From CBDCMJ01 sp965224325 (GTDB lineage: Bacteria; Chloroflexota; Dehalococcoidia; Lucifugimonadales; UBA3495): 64,000 bases of DNA. Below the pieces are notes generated by a model, which searched no databases, was not told the DNA's origin, and saw only the letters and a list, made by a program, of their open reading frames with translations. How positions within the stretch are numbered: the first letter of the stretch is position 1; every line of letters begins with the position of its first letter. This document shows, piece by piece, positions 26,408-34,104 of this stretch. The stretch lies in contig CBDCYT010000012.1 of assembly GCA_965224325.1 (NCBI GenBank), positions 310,001-374,000 of the forward strand, given 5' to 3'. Both the position numbers and the translations under genes were made by a program.

Positions 26408-28204
26408 TCAGTCGCGGAGGTGGAACAGCCGGGAGAGAAAGCCCGCCGGCGCCCTGGCTTCAGCGTCATCTTCCGCGTTGACGTCGCCGTATTCGTCGAC
26501 GAGTGCGTGGGGGTCTTCCGAAGCGTCGGCGTCCCAGTGCCGGACGCCATCCACCGGTTGGGTCGCCGTGGCAGTGTCCCCATCGGATTCGGCAACCTTC
26601 CAGTGTTCGTTCAACACCTGATTCACAACCGGATGAGTCCGGTCAAGATTGAATGTGCGGCGACGGCGGTTTTGCCCGGAAACCTCGTCCCGCCATGAGT
26701 GCCAGCCTCGATGGAACAAATTGCCTTCACTGAGGCCGCGGAACATCTTGCTTACGTAGCCACGGGAGTAGACTTGGCTCCACCGCTGGGTAATTTCAGC
26801 GTAGTCGCTCTGTAACCCCTGCTCTAGCGCCTCGCACACTTGCCCAACTAGGAAATTGAACGCTACGTGGCTGATGCCTTCCCGGTGTTCCAGCGTATCC
26901 GCCATCACAATCAGGTCGGCAATCCTTCGGACATCCTGCTCGTCGTTGGACCCCTGCGGTAAGTTCAAACTGGCAGAGGTCTCGGCCAGTTTTGCTTCTA
27001 AAGCGGAGGAAATGGGTTGGGCCGCCTGGACTTCCGTTGCTTCCTCTGCCTCCTCTCCGCTTTCTGACTCGCCGGATTGTTGGCTCACTGGTGGCTGCTC
27101 AGCCTCGCCGGATTGTTGGCTCACTGGTGGCTGCTCAGCCGAGTCTTCCGGTTCCGTAGCTGGCTGTAACTCGGTGGCGGGCTCCTCGCCGGCCGTCACT
27201 CGCCGTACGGCCGGGATCCGCCGCCGGCGGCCGCGAGCCGGAGGAGGTTGACTCTCCTCGGGTAACTCAACCGGGGCTTCTGACTGGATTTCGGGCTGGG
27301 CCTCAACCTGTGTTTCAGACTGGACACTAGCTTGGGTTTCAGAAGGGGGAGGCTCATCGGCCATGGTAGCCCAATCCACCAGGCCGGCGGTGGTAAGCCG
27401 GATGTTGCCTTCCTGGGCCACCCTCGCCATAAGCTTCTTAAAACCGGAGTAGCCCAGTTGTTTTTCGTCAAAACTGGGGAAGCGCCGCATTAGCCTTTGT
27501 TTGATGGAAGTCAACAACGGTGTGCCGCCTGCCGCTCGCTCTGTTCGAACGATTTCCTCGATTTCCCGGATCACCACCGCCAAGTCCGGACCGCCGTTCC
27601 GGGCGGGCTCCCGGCCGTTGGGTGCGGGGGCGGGTTCCACGGGAACCACGGGAACCACCGGGTCAACATCTTGATCGTACAGAATCAGTCCATCAACTTG
27701 GTCGGCCAGCCGGCGAGACGTAGCCCAAGAAACTCCGATGATGACGACGTGTTTACCCATGGTGCGGAGGGTGTTGACCACGTGGATGAAGTCGGAATCA
27801 CCCGACACTAGGACAAAGGTGTTGATGTTGGGGTAGGAGTGAGCACACTCAATGCAGTCCGCGGTCATCTTAACGTCTACGCTGTTTTTCACCCGGGTGT
27901 GGCGTTGCGGGTCGGAGGACGTGGAGGTCCCCCAGGGTAAACGGGTGGGAACGTAGACGGGCTCGATGCCTGCGGCGTACAAGGCGGGGGGGTCGTTGAT
28001 GAACTGGCTGGCCCCTCTCAGCTCGGGGGCCCGGGTAACCCAGTCCGCATAGGCCTTGGCGACTACCACCCGGCCTAGGTTGGACACTTCTTCTTTTAGC
28101 GCGGAAACGTTGGGCTGACGGCGGCCTGTTGCCAGGCTAATCTTAAAGTTTTCCCAGTCGATGAACAGGGCTACGTCTTCGCCGCGGGTTATGGGGTCAG
28201 CCAT
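26408..28204 (-). CDS. NYN-domain protein with LOTUS/OST-HTH domain
   Basis: A 598-residue protein. Residues 8-180 are a NYN (PIN-like) ribonuclease domain: ALFIDWENFKISLATGR, then NSVDVKMTADCIECAH and VLVSGDSDFIHVVNTLR, keeping the acidic metal-binding residues. Residues about 215-285 fit a LOTUS/OST-HTH winged helix (PLLTSIKQRLMRRFPSFDEK). Residues about 290-405 are acidic, Gln/Pro/Glu-rich low complexity with the duplicated unit QPPVSQQSGE. A second conserved C-terminal region lies at about 410-560. The domain pair suggests RNA binding and cleavage. It is monocistronic. Confidence 0.83.
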   Translation of the reverse strand: MADPITRGEDVALFIDWENFKISLATGRRQPNVSALKEEVSNLGRVVVAKAYADWVTRAPELRGASQFINDPPALYAAGIEPVYVPTRLPWGTSTSSDPQRHTRVKNSVDVKMTADCIECAHSYPNINTFVLVSGDSDFIHVVNTLRTMGKHVVIIGVSWATSRRLADQVDGLILYDQDVDPVVPVVPVEPAPAPNGREPARNGGPDLAVVIREIEEIVRTERAAGGTPLLTSIKQRLMRRFPSFDEKQLGYSGFKKLMARVAQEGNIRLTTAGLVDWATMADEPPPSETQASVQSETQVEAQPEIQSEAPVELPEESQPPPARGRRRRIPAVRRVTAGEEPATELQPATEPEDSAEQPPVSQQSGEAEQPPVSQQSGESESGEEAEEATEVQAAQPISSALEAKLAETSASLNLPQGSNDEQDVRRIADLIVMADTLEHREGISHVAFNFLVGQVCEALEQGLQSDYAEITQRWSQVYSRGYVSKMFRGLSEGNLFHRGWHSWRDEVSGQNRRRRTFNLDRTHPVVNQVLNEHWKVAESDGDTATATQPVDGVRHWDADASEDPHALVDEYGDVNAEDDAEARAPAGFLSRLFHLRD

Positions 28205-28264
28205 TCGCCAGTTACGTCCCCCGTTGCATACATCGCCGGTTGGTCACGGGTTTAGTTTAAGCTG

Positions 28265-28348
28265 CCCCCAACTTGTAGTCAAGATTACGTGTTGGGGGTT
28301 TGGACCGTTTCCCGCCAGCGGATTCGCCCCAGCGAACCCACTGGCGGG
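28265..28348. repeat. Two consecutive hairpins in the 370-base intergenic region
   Basis: Hairpin one pairs CCCCCAAC (28265-28272) with GTTGGGGG (28291-28298). Hairpin two pairs CCCGCCAG (28311-28318) with CTGGCGGG (28341-28348) and has an inner stem TTCGC/GCGAA. They sit between the divergent NYN-LOTUS gene and the FixH-like gene; the second looks like a REP-type palindrome. Nothing else in 28205-28574 is supported. Confidence 0.6.
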
Positions 28349-28574
28349 GACAGCGCGGTGAGCCGGCTGCCGGGAGAGGTTAACATGTGGCTCCCGCCCA
28401 AGGTATACTTGTTGCGAAATGGATGGCGGTAGAGTAATCATCATGGCGTTCACCCGAGTAGCTTCCCCACGGCAGCGCCTGTCCCAACACCCGAACTGTG
28501 GTCTTCAGATGGGCCAAGGGCGCGGACTGCCGATTTTTCTCGCTGGCGTCCCGGCGCCCGCCTAGGAGGAGGGC

Positions 28575-29147
28575 ATGGGGTTGGTCCTGAGAGCACATCT
28601 CCGTATTTTGTTGGCGCCCGCGTTACCGGCGGTCTGCATTGGCTTGATTGGCGCGGCAGTCCTGATTTCTTTTACCGGACTGAGACCGGTTTTTGCCAAC
28701 GGGGTTACGAGCCTGGTGGTGGAGAATGCGCCGGCGGGTCCCTATGAGGTGCAAGTGGGCATTTTCCCCGGAAGGCCCAAGATGGGGATTGTGCACCTTA
28801 GTATCAGCATGACCGACGCCGAAGCCGGGACCACCATCACAGACGCAGTTGTAATGGTTATGGCGAAGGGCCCCGAAGGGGTGCCCATATTGGGCCCGTT
28901 TCAGGCAATCAACACTCCCCAGAATCCCCATTTGTACGAAGCTGACGTCGATCTGGATAGAAGGGGAGTATGGATCGTCACGCTGGATATGGACAGTCCC
29001 CTGGGAAAAGCCGACCTCGACTTCGCAGTGGGCATCTCAAACACCGGAGGCCTGAATTGGGCCTACGCGTTAGCAGGCCCTATTCTCATCGTGATATTCG
29101 GGACCTGGGCCTGGCGCCGCTCGCGCGGCCAGCAGACGCGCCAATGA
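28575..29147 (+). CDS. Membrane-anchored hypothetical protein (FixH-like beta domain)
   Basis: A 190-residue protein. The N-terminal hydrophobic signal segment is at residues about 10-40 and a C-terminal membrane helix (WAYALAGPILIVIFGTWAW) is followed by a basic tail. The exported middle contains PAGPYEVQVGIFPGRPKMG and VHLSISMTDAEAGTTITDA, reminiscent of FixH/YtkA-like beta-sandwich domains. This is a fold impression, not a firm family. The ATG is preceded by GGAGGAGGGC, a strong ribosome site. The frameshifted NYN gene follows 56 bases downstream. Confidence 0.6.
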   Translation: MGLVLRAHLRILLAPALPAVCIGLIGAAVLISFTGLRPVFANGVTSLVVENAPAGPYEVQVGIFPGRPKMGIVHLSISMTDAEAGTTITDAVVMVMAKGPEGVPILGPFQAINTPQNPHLYEADVDLDRRGVWIVTLDMDSPLGKADLDFAVGISNTGGLNWAYALAGPILIVIFGTWAWRRSRGQQTRQ

Positions 29148-29203
29148 TGAAGCACCCCGTATGATGTCTTAAGGGTGAGGCCGGGGTTGTAAGGAAAGCT
29201 GGG

Positions 29204-29741
29204 ATGCAAGGCACTGAAAAAGTCAACGTCTATATAGACGGCAGCAATCTGTATCACGCGCTAAAAAGCGGGGCAGGGCGCACAAACGTCGATTTCGGTA
29301 AATTTGCAGCAGAGCTAGTAAGAAACCGTAAATTGATCAGAGTTTACTACTACAATGCACCTGTAGACCAGACCAAAATGTCCGGAAGTTTATAGAAGCC
29401 AGCAGAAGTTTTTCCAGATGTTAAGAGACATAGACTATTTTGAGGTTATCCTAGGACGCTTGGTTTATCGGGACTGGCCGAATCAACTGCCATATGAAAA
29501 GGGCATAGATATCAAGATAGCTACCGATATGCTTGTTCATGGGCGCCGTGGTAACTATGACGTGGCAGTTTTGGTCACTGGCGATACAGATTTCGCAGAC
29601 GCCATACAAGCCGTGAAGGACTTAGGGCATCACGTGGAAGTTGCCCTGTTCAACGTGAGTGGTTCTCAAAGGTCGAGAGAGGTCGCGGACGGTGTGGTCG
29701 TCATTGATGACAATTTCCTCTCGGGCTGTTGGCGAGAATAA
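29204..29741 (+). pseudogene. NYN-domain protein (LabA/DUF88-like) with a frameshift
   Basis: Two frames together encode one NYN protein of about 180 residues. The first (29204-29395) has VNVYIDGSNLYHALKSGAGR and stops after M-S-G-S-L. The second starts from the +1 frame at the AAAA run near 29376 and reads C-P-E-V-Y-R-S-Q-Q-K-F-F, then FEVILGRLVYRDWPNQLPYE and VLVTGDTDFADAIQAVKDLG. All acidic residues of the fold are present across the two frames. One surplus A in the run explains the break: a true frameshift mutation, a sequencing error or, less likely, recoding. The gene ends in a strong terminator. Confidence 0.75.
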
Positions 29742-29743
29742 CA

Positions 29744-29778
29744 AACAGGGGGTTGCCAAGCGGCAACTCCCTGTTTTT
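29744..29778 (+). terminator. Rho-independent terminator after the NYN gene
   Basis: AACAGGGGGTTGCC (29744-29757) pairs with GGCAACTCCCTGTT (29762-29775) around a 4-base loop and is followed by more T residues. It begins three bases after the NYN stop. The following 250 bases up to 30029 show nothing supported. Confidence 0.9.
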
Positions 29779-30029
29779 CATTACCTTAGATTGCGATGCA
29801 AGCTAAGGGGGGTCATTAATAATTCTTGTACACTACTTCGCATTCTATGTCAACGCTTTTGATTCGAGGTAAGAGTCCAGACCGGGTCCACCCATGAGCA
29901 GGCAGAGGCTTGGGGTGCATTGAAAAACCCGAAATGCCAGGCACTAAAAAAGTCGATGAATGTTGGCGCAGGAACGTGAGGGCATTCGTTCAGATGGATA
30001 ACAGACTTTATTAAACCAGGAGTGGCGCC

Positions 30030-30848
30030 ATGCCAGAACGCCGTCCCAGATTAGAGGGGAAAGTAGCCATAGTCACCGGCGCGGGGTCCAGCGGCCAAGG
30101 AATCGGCAATGGAAGAGCCGCGTCGATCTTGTTCGCCCGGGAGGGAGCTAAAGTCCTGTTGGTGGATTTCGTCGAAGACCGCGCCCGGGAGACCCTCGGC
30201 ATTATCCAAGAAGAGGGCGGCGAGGCCGCGGTGTTTGAGGGCGACATGACCAAGATCGATGACTGCCGGCGTATGGTCGAGGCCGCCATGGACTACTACG
30301 GCCGGCTGGACATTCTGGATAACAACGTGGGCGTGTCTCAGCGTGGGACCGTGGTTGAGGTTAGCGAAGACGACTGGGACCGGGTTATGACAATCAATAT
30401 CAAGACCATGATGCTTGCCGGCAAGGCGGCCATTCCCCGGATGATAGAAAGCGGAGACGGCGGCTCCATCATCAACATTTCTTCCATTGCCGGCCTGCGG
30501 GCCCACAGCAGCACCCCGTACAGCACCTCCAAAGCCGGCGTTATCGGCCTGACCTTTTCCATGGCCGCTGATCACGCCAAGGACAACATCCGGGTCAACT
30601 GTATTGCTCCCGGGTTGGTTTATACTCCAATGGTGGCGCCGCGGATGGACGCCGATCTGAGAGAACATCGCAGGAGTTCGGCGCCCTTGGCCACTGAAGG
30701 GACCGCTTGGGATATCGGGTACGCCGCTTTGTTTCTAGCCAGCGAGGAAGCCAGGTGGATCACCGGAGTTGTGCTGCCGGTGGACGCCGGCTTGCTTACC
30801 GTGACCCCAGCCACTTTTACCCCGATGCAACAACAGTCGCAGTTTTAG
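30030..30848 (+). CDS. Short-chain dehydrogenase/reductase (SDR)
   Basis: A 272-residue NAD(P)-dependent oxidoreductase. The cofactor motif is TGAGSSGQGIG, with three residues more than the usual T-G-x3-G-x-G. The N-N-V-G equivalent of NNAG is present, as is the active-site S-x12-Y-x3-K (Ser in IINISSIAGLRAHSSTPYST, then YSTSKAG). The C-terminus WITGVVLPVDAG is typical of the classical family. The substrate is unknown. The gene stands alone; its stop overlaps the end of the truncated nuclease fragment on the opposite strand. Confidence 0.9.
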   Translation: MPERRPRLEGKVAIVTGAGSSGQGIGNGRAASILFAREGAKVLLVDFVEDRARETLGIIQEEGGEAAVFEGDMTKIDDCRRMVEAAMDYYGRLDILDNNVGVSQRGTVVEVSEDDWDRVMTINIKTMMLAGKAAIPRMIESGDGGSIINISSIAGLRAHSSTPYSTSKAGVIGLTFSMAADHAKDNIRVNCIAPGLVYTPMVAPRMDADLREHRRSSAPLATEGTAWDIGYAALFLASEEARWITGVVLPVDAGLLTVTPATFTPMQQQSQF

Positions 30849-31111
30849 ATGCCCGGAGCAATCAAACGGAACCTGCGCCGGTGCTCAGTAAGGCGCGCGC
30901 GCAAAGTGCGACGGCTTTTCGTCAGCCCAGAGGACGCTTTGCCCAGATACACAAGATGCTGCCGAAAGTATAGACCATAGATGCCACTCACCGGCGGTCC
31001 CGCAATGTCGGCCAGGTTGAGCAGGGGGCTGGCTTCCAACGCTGCAATCACCTGCCCCTGGATACCGCGGTCTAGGTCGAAGTCAAAGCGGTGTGGGTCG
31101 GGTGCGGACAT
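30845..31111 (-). pseudogene. Truncated GIY-YIG (Eco29kI-like) endonuclease fragment
   Basis: An 88-residue frame that matches the start of an Eco29kI-type nuclease: F-D-F-D-L-D-R-G, then SGIYGLYFRQHLVYLGKASS (GIY...YLG) and LRARLTEHRRRF. A complete enzyme is about 200 residues, so the catalytic C-terminal part is missing. The frame ends within the last codons of the SDR gene, which suggests a deletion or rearrangement joined the two. It is different in sequence from the intact nuclease at 23965. No methyltransferase is left beside it. Confidence 0.65.
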
Positions 31112-31142
31112 TGTCCGCGTATATTACAGCAAGGAGCCCACC

Positions 31143-31322
31143 ATGAGCAAAGCCAAGAAGAAACCCAGGGGCCGACCATCGAAACTAGAACCACCCGAGC
31201 GGATTGACGCCGATCCGGAAACCATCGCCGCCGTGGTGCTCCAGTCTAAGCCCAAGAAGGCGTGGGCGTGGCGTTTCAAGAAGAAAGCTAAACAGCCCGA
31301 CCGTCCCGCCAAGCCCGCTTAG
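31143..31322 (+). CDS. Small basic protein, divergent from the nuclease remnant
   Basis: A 59-residue, strongly basic protein beginning MSKAKKKPRGRPSKLE with an AT-hook-like G-R-P core. It then has RIDADPETIAAVVLQSKPKK and a Trp/Lys-rich end. ATG at 31143 has GGAG 7-10 bases upstream. It diverges from the truncated GIY-YIG gene with a 31-base gap, so it may have been the accessory or control gene of that lost restriction system. This is inference from position and charge. Confidence 0.5.
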   Translation: MSKAKKKPRGRPSKLEPPERIDADPETIAAVVLQSKPKKAWAWRFKKKAKQPDRPAKPA

Positions 31323-31496
31323 CTTGGCTTTTGGCACACAAGTATATAATTCCCATTCATTAAAGCCTCCTACTGACTGTAAGGGAGTACACAGGATGCA
31401 ACTCGCCCCGGTACGCCAACCTGGTGCGCGACGCGCGGAAGACCTTGGAGCAACTGGAAAAAGCGGGAGAGGTACGGATCGTCGCGGGCAACCCCC

Positions 31497-31760
31497 GCCT
31501 GGTGTTGCCGCCCGGAGCACCCGAGGGCTGACCGTCGTTTGCCCATGCAGGGACCGTCGTTTGCCCATGCAACTCAGGCACAGCCCCACGCCTACCCTAC
31601 CCCCTCCCAACCCGACCGACCGCACCGTACGATCATGCACTGCGGGTCGTCGAGGGGACAGGCGGCCGCCACCTGGTACTGCCGCCCTGGCAACCCGGTC
31701 ACTGACCGTCGTTTGAGGGGACGCTCTAGGCACAGCCCCACGCCTGCCCTACCCCTACAA
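31497..31760. repeat. Imperfect direct repeat, period about 173 bp, with a short tandem duplication
   Basis: GACCGTCGTTTGCCCATGCA occurs at 31531-31550 and again at 31553-31572. Its first 12 bases recur at 31704, preceded and followed by similar sequence (CTGGT-TGCCGCCC, GGCACAGCCCCACGCCT). Both long copies end a frame reading L-V-L-P-P, so they look like duplicated 3' ends of a lost gene. The rest of 31323-31855 has no supported gene. Confidence 0.6.
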
Positions 31761-31855
31761 GGGGGGGGCTTTGCATCGAAGCCCACGCCTGCTACAAAAC
31801 TCGCCATTTTGCATTAGAACTCCTGACAGGCACTTGATGGCAGTCCGTTCCAACG

Positions 31856-32239
31856 TTAACTGCCGGAAGGCCGAGGCGCATCCTTATCCGTGATGACCAA
31901 GTCGCCACCTTCTGAGTCGTAGAGGGTGGTGTCGTAAGTAAAGACAGCGCGCGGGCGCCCAACCGCGTCCAGAAGGGATCGTATCTCCCCTACGAGCCCG
32001 GGCGGCTCATTGTATTGTAGTAAGATGGTTCCGTCCGGCAATTCGCTGCGCCTTAGCCATTCAAGACCCATGTGCTGCGTCTGGGCGTGATGGGATAGAG
32101 ACAGTTCAAACGTGACTTCGGGGATCTCGGATGGCCGCGGTGGCTCTAGGGTCTCGCTCGCACCGCACTGGCATCGCCACGACAACGGGTTAGCGGTGAC
32201 ACTCACCGCGATTCCCGCGACGGTCAGAACGCTATCCAT
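31856..32239 (-). CDS. Hypothetical protein
   Basis: A 127-residue protein that I do not recognise. It starts MDSVLTVAGIAVSVTANPLS and continues W-R-C-Q-C-G-A. The middle (ELPDGTILLQYNEPPGLVGE) and end (RAVFTYDTTLYDSEGGDLVI) look like a small beta-rich domain. ATG at 32239 follows AGGAG. It belongs to a run of small leftward genes between the restriction remnant and the SDR at 33338. Confidence 0.5.
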   Translation of the reverse strand: MDSVLTVAGIAVSVTANPLSWRCQCGASETLEPPRPSEIPEVTFELSLSHHAQTQHMGLEWLRRSELPDGTILLQYNEPPGLVGEIRSLLDAVGRPRAVFTYDTTLYDSEGGDLVITDKDAPRPSGS

Positions 32240-32336
32240 ATCGACTCCTATTCCATTTGTCGAGTACCGCGAGCCCACGGACAATGAGGTTCTGTCTGTA
32301 ATTGCGTGCGTATTCTTCGGCGCTGGGATGTTCTTT

Positions 32337-32576
32337 CTAGGGCTCTATGTAGGCTTCGGCACAAAGCCGCCACCGATGCGGCTTGTCCCAATGGGGACTC
32401 TTGCACTTGGGGCATACGCGGGGTCGTTCCGTATTGTGCAGACTTCTGCTGATCCACTCGTGCCCGCACCGGCAACGATAGGCCGTGACTGTGGTTGTGA
32501 ACGCCCCTACGCTGCTTTCGTCAAGGTGGCCAACCCCTTCCGCCAGAGGATCTGACTTTGAACCATTCGGCTGCAT
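32337..32576 (-). CDS. Small zinc-ribbon protein
   Basis: A 79-residue protein with a C-x-C ... C-x2-C zinc ribbon: VTAYRCRCGHEWISRSL and RPRVCPKCKSPHWDKP. Similar short ribbons occur in small DNA-binding or toxin-antitoxin-type proteins, but no specific role can be given. ATG at 32576 is preceded by GGGAAG. A shorter homologue lies just upstream at 32645. Confidence 0.6.
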   Translation of the reverse strand: MQPNGSKSDPLAEGVGHLDESSVGAFTTTVTAYRCRCGHEWISRSLHNTERPRVCPKCKSPHWDKPHRWRLCAEAYIEP

Positions 32577-32644
32577 GAGAGCTTCCCTAGGAACTTGTGC
32601 GACAGTATGATGGTAAGCCAAAAACGACTGGTGGGCCAACCTCT

Positions 32645-32797
32645 TCAAAGGGTGGCTGCTTTCCGGTCGGCATGACGGAACTTATAGGGCCTGTCCCAGT
32701 TCGCACTCTTACACTTGGGACACACTCTGGGCCGTTCCTCTTGCCGCAGGTCCTTGGCCACCCACTCATGTCCGCACCTACAGCGATAGGCGGTCAC
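32645..32797 (-). CDS. Second small zinc-ribbon protein or fragment, paralogue of its neighbour
   Basis: A 50-residue frame starting at GTG (32797). It reads VTAYRCRCGHEWVAKDLRQE and RPRVCPKCKSANWDRPYKF, matching the C-terminal part of the gene at 32337 almost residue for residue. An in-frame TAG directly precedes the GTG, so it is either a minimal ribbon protein or a duplicated copy that lost its N-terminus. Confidence 0.5.
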   Translation of the reverse strand: MTAYRCRCGHEWVAKDLRQEERPRVCPKCKSANWDRPYKFRHADRKAATL

Positions 32798-33005
32798 CTA
32801 AAGCGAACCTAACTCCGACTGTTGTTCGACCACGTTTGTCAACTCCTTCACCTAGGTTCTTGCAGTATAGGTTCGTGGTAGTGACTGGTCAACATCACTA
32901 CCAGTATGCTATACTTCTAGTAATCTGGGAAGTCATAAGCCCCCCGAGGAACGAACCGGCCAAAACAGAGGCCTCCGTTCGGGGGTTCCGGATGTACGGT
33001 GATCA

Positions 33006-33209
33006 TCAGGGCCGGCGACGCCTTCTCCCCTCTGAGGGGTTGAATGTACCATTCAGCCAATCCACGAAGTATTGTGCGCATCGTCGGTAGTCGTCATCCC
33101 ACGTAGACCGCTTGTACACACCTTCCTTGACTGCTTCCTCAAACGCCTCTTCATATCGCCCTAGCGCGGCGTTGACTTCGGCAAGTGCTTTGGGGCGGAG
33201 TTCCGGCAT
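33006..33209 (-). CDS. Small hypothetical helical protein
   Basis: A 67-residue protein, mostly helical: LAEVNAALGRYEEAFEEAVK, then a Trp/Tyr-containing stretch (YRRCAQYFVDWLNGTF) and an Arg-rich end. No family is recognised. AGAGGAGAAAG precedes ATG, a convincing ribosome site, so it is probably expressed. The region between it and the zinc-ribbon genes shows nothing else. Confidence 0.5.
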   Translation of the reverse strand: MPELRPKALAEVNAALGRYEEAFEEAVKEGVYKRSTWDDDYRRCAQYFVDWLNGTFNPSEGRRRRRP

Positions 33210-33337
33210 GGCTTTCTCCTCTCGCAGGTGTCTACCGGTTGGCTACGTCAATTTCAGCCGTGCGCGGATGCTACCATAGGCTATACGCTACAAGCAAACG
33301 GAACCATCAAGAGCAATCAAGAATATAGGACCCTGCT

Positions 33338-34090
33338 ATGAGATTGGAAAACAAAGTCGCGTTCATTAGCGGAGGGGCGAGAGGCATGGGCGCCGCAGAG
33401 GCCCGGCTGTTTGCCGGCGAAGGCGCCGCCGTGGCCATAGGGGATGTGCTGGAGGAGGATGGCAGGTGGGTAGCGAAGCAAATCTGCGCCCAGGGCGGAC
33501 GGGCTATATTCGCGCCCCTAGACGTGACTAGCGAATCTCAGTGGACTAGCGCCATCGCGGCCACCGTCAGCGAGTTCGGCAAGCTGGACATATTGGTGAA
33601 CAACGCCGGCGTAAGTGCCAGTGGCAGGGTTGAAGACGTCACTGTTGAGTCCTGGGACCGTGTGATGGCAATTAACGCCAAAGGGGTTTTCTTGGGAACC
33701 AAGGCCGCTATTCCTGAGATGCGCCGGGCCGGAGGCGGCTCCATCATCAACATCTCCTCCCAGTTGGGGTTGGTGGGGGCGGACTTTACCAGCCCTCAAT
33801 ACCCCGCGTCGAAAGGCGCAGTGAGGCTGCTGACCAAGTCGACGGCGATTCAGTACGCTGGGGAAGGCATCCGGGCCAACTCGGTGCATCCTGGACCGAT
33901 TAACACCCCGATGACCGAAGGCCGCCGGGATGACCCGGAGGTTTACCAGTTGATGATGTCCAGCATTCCCTTGGCAAGGTTCGGCGAACCGGACGAAGTG
34001 GCTTACGCCGTGCTGTTCCTGGCCTCGGACGAGTCTTCTTTCATGACCGGCAGCGAGTTGGTTATCGATGGTGGCTGGACGGCCCAATAG
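33338..34090 (+). CDS. Short-chain dehydrogenase/reductase (SDR)
   Basis: A 250-residue classical SDR. The cofactor motif is ISGGARGMGAAEARLFAGEG, then LDVTSE and NNAGVSASG. Catalytic Ser is in IINISSQLGLV and the Y-x3-K is YPASKGA. The C-terminus has FMTGSELVIDGGWTA. It is similar to bile-acid/hydroxysteroid-type and cyclohexanol-type dehydrogenases; the substrate is unknown. It is convergent with the quinone-oxidoreductase gene, with 14 bases between their stops. Confidence 0.93.
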   Translation: MRLENKVAFISGGARGMGAAEARLFAGEGAAVAIGDVLEEDGRWVAKQICAQGGRAIFAPLDVTSESQWTSAIAATVSEFGKLDILVNNAGVSASGRVEDVTVESWDRVMAINAKGVFLGTKAAIPEMRRAGGGSIINISSQLGLVGADFTSPQYPASKGAVRLLTKSTAIQYAGEGIRANSVHPGPINTPMTEGRRDDPEVYQLMMSSIPLARFGEPDEVAYAVLFLASDESSFMTGSELVIDGGWTAQ

Positions 34091-34104
34091 GGCAGAGCGC
34101 CGCG

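Noticed and set aside
31380..31530. Frame ending E-K-A-G-E-V-R-I-V-A-G-N-P-R-L-V-L-P-P
   Set aside because: It looks like the end of a real gene but has no start or recognisable family, so it is reported only under the repeat.
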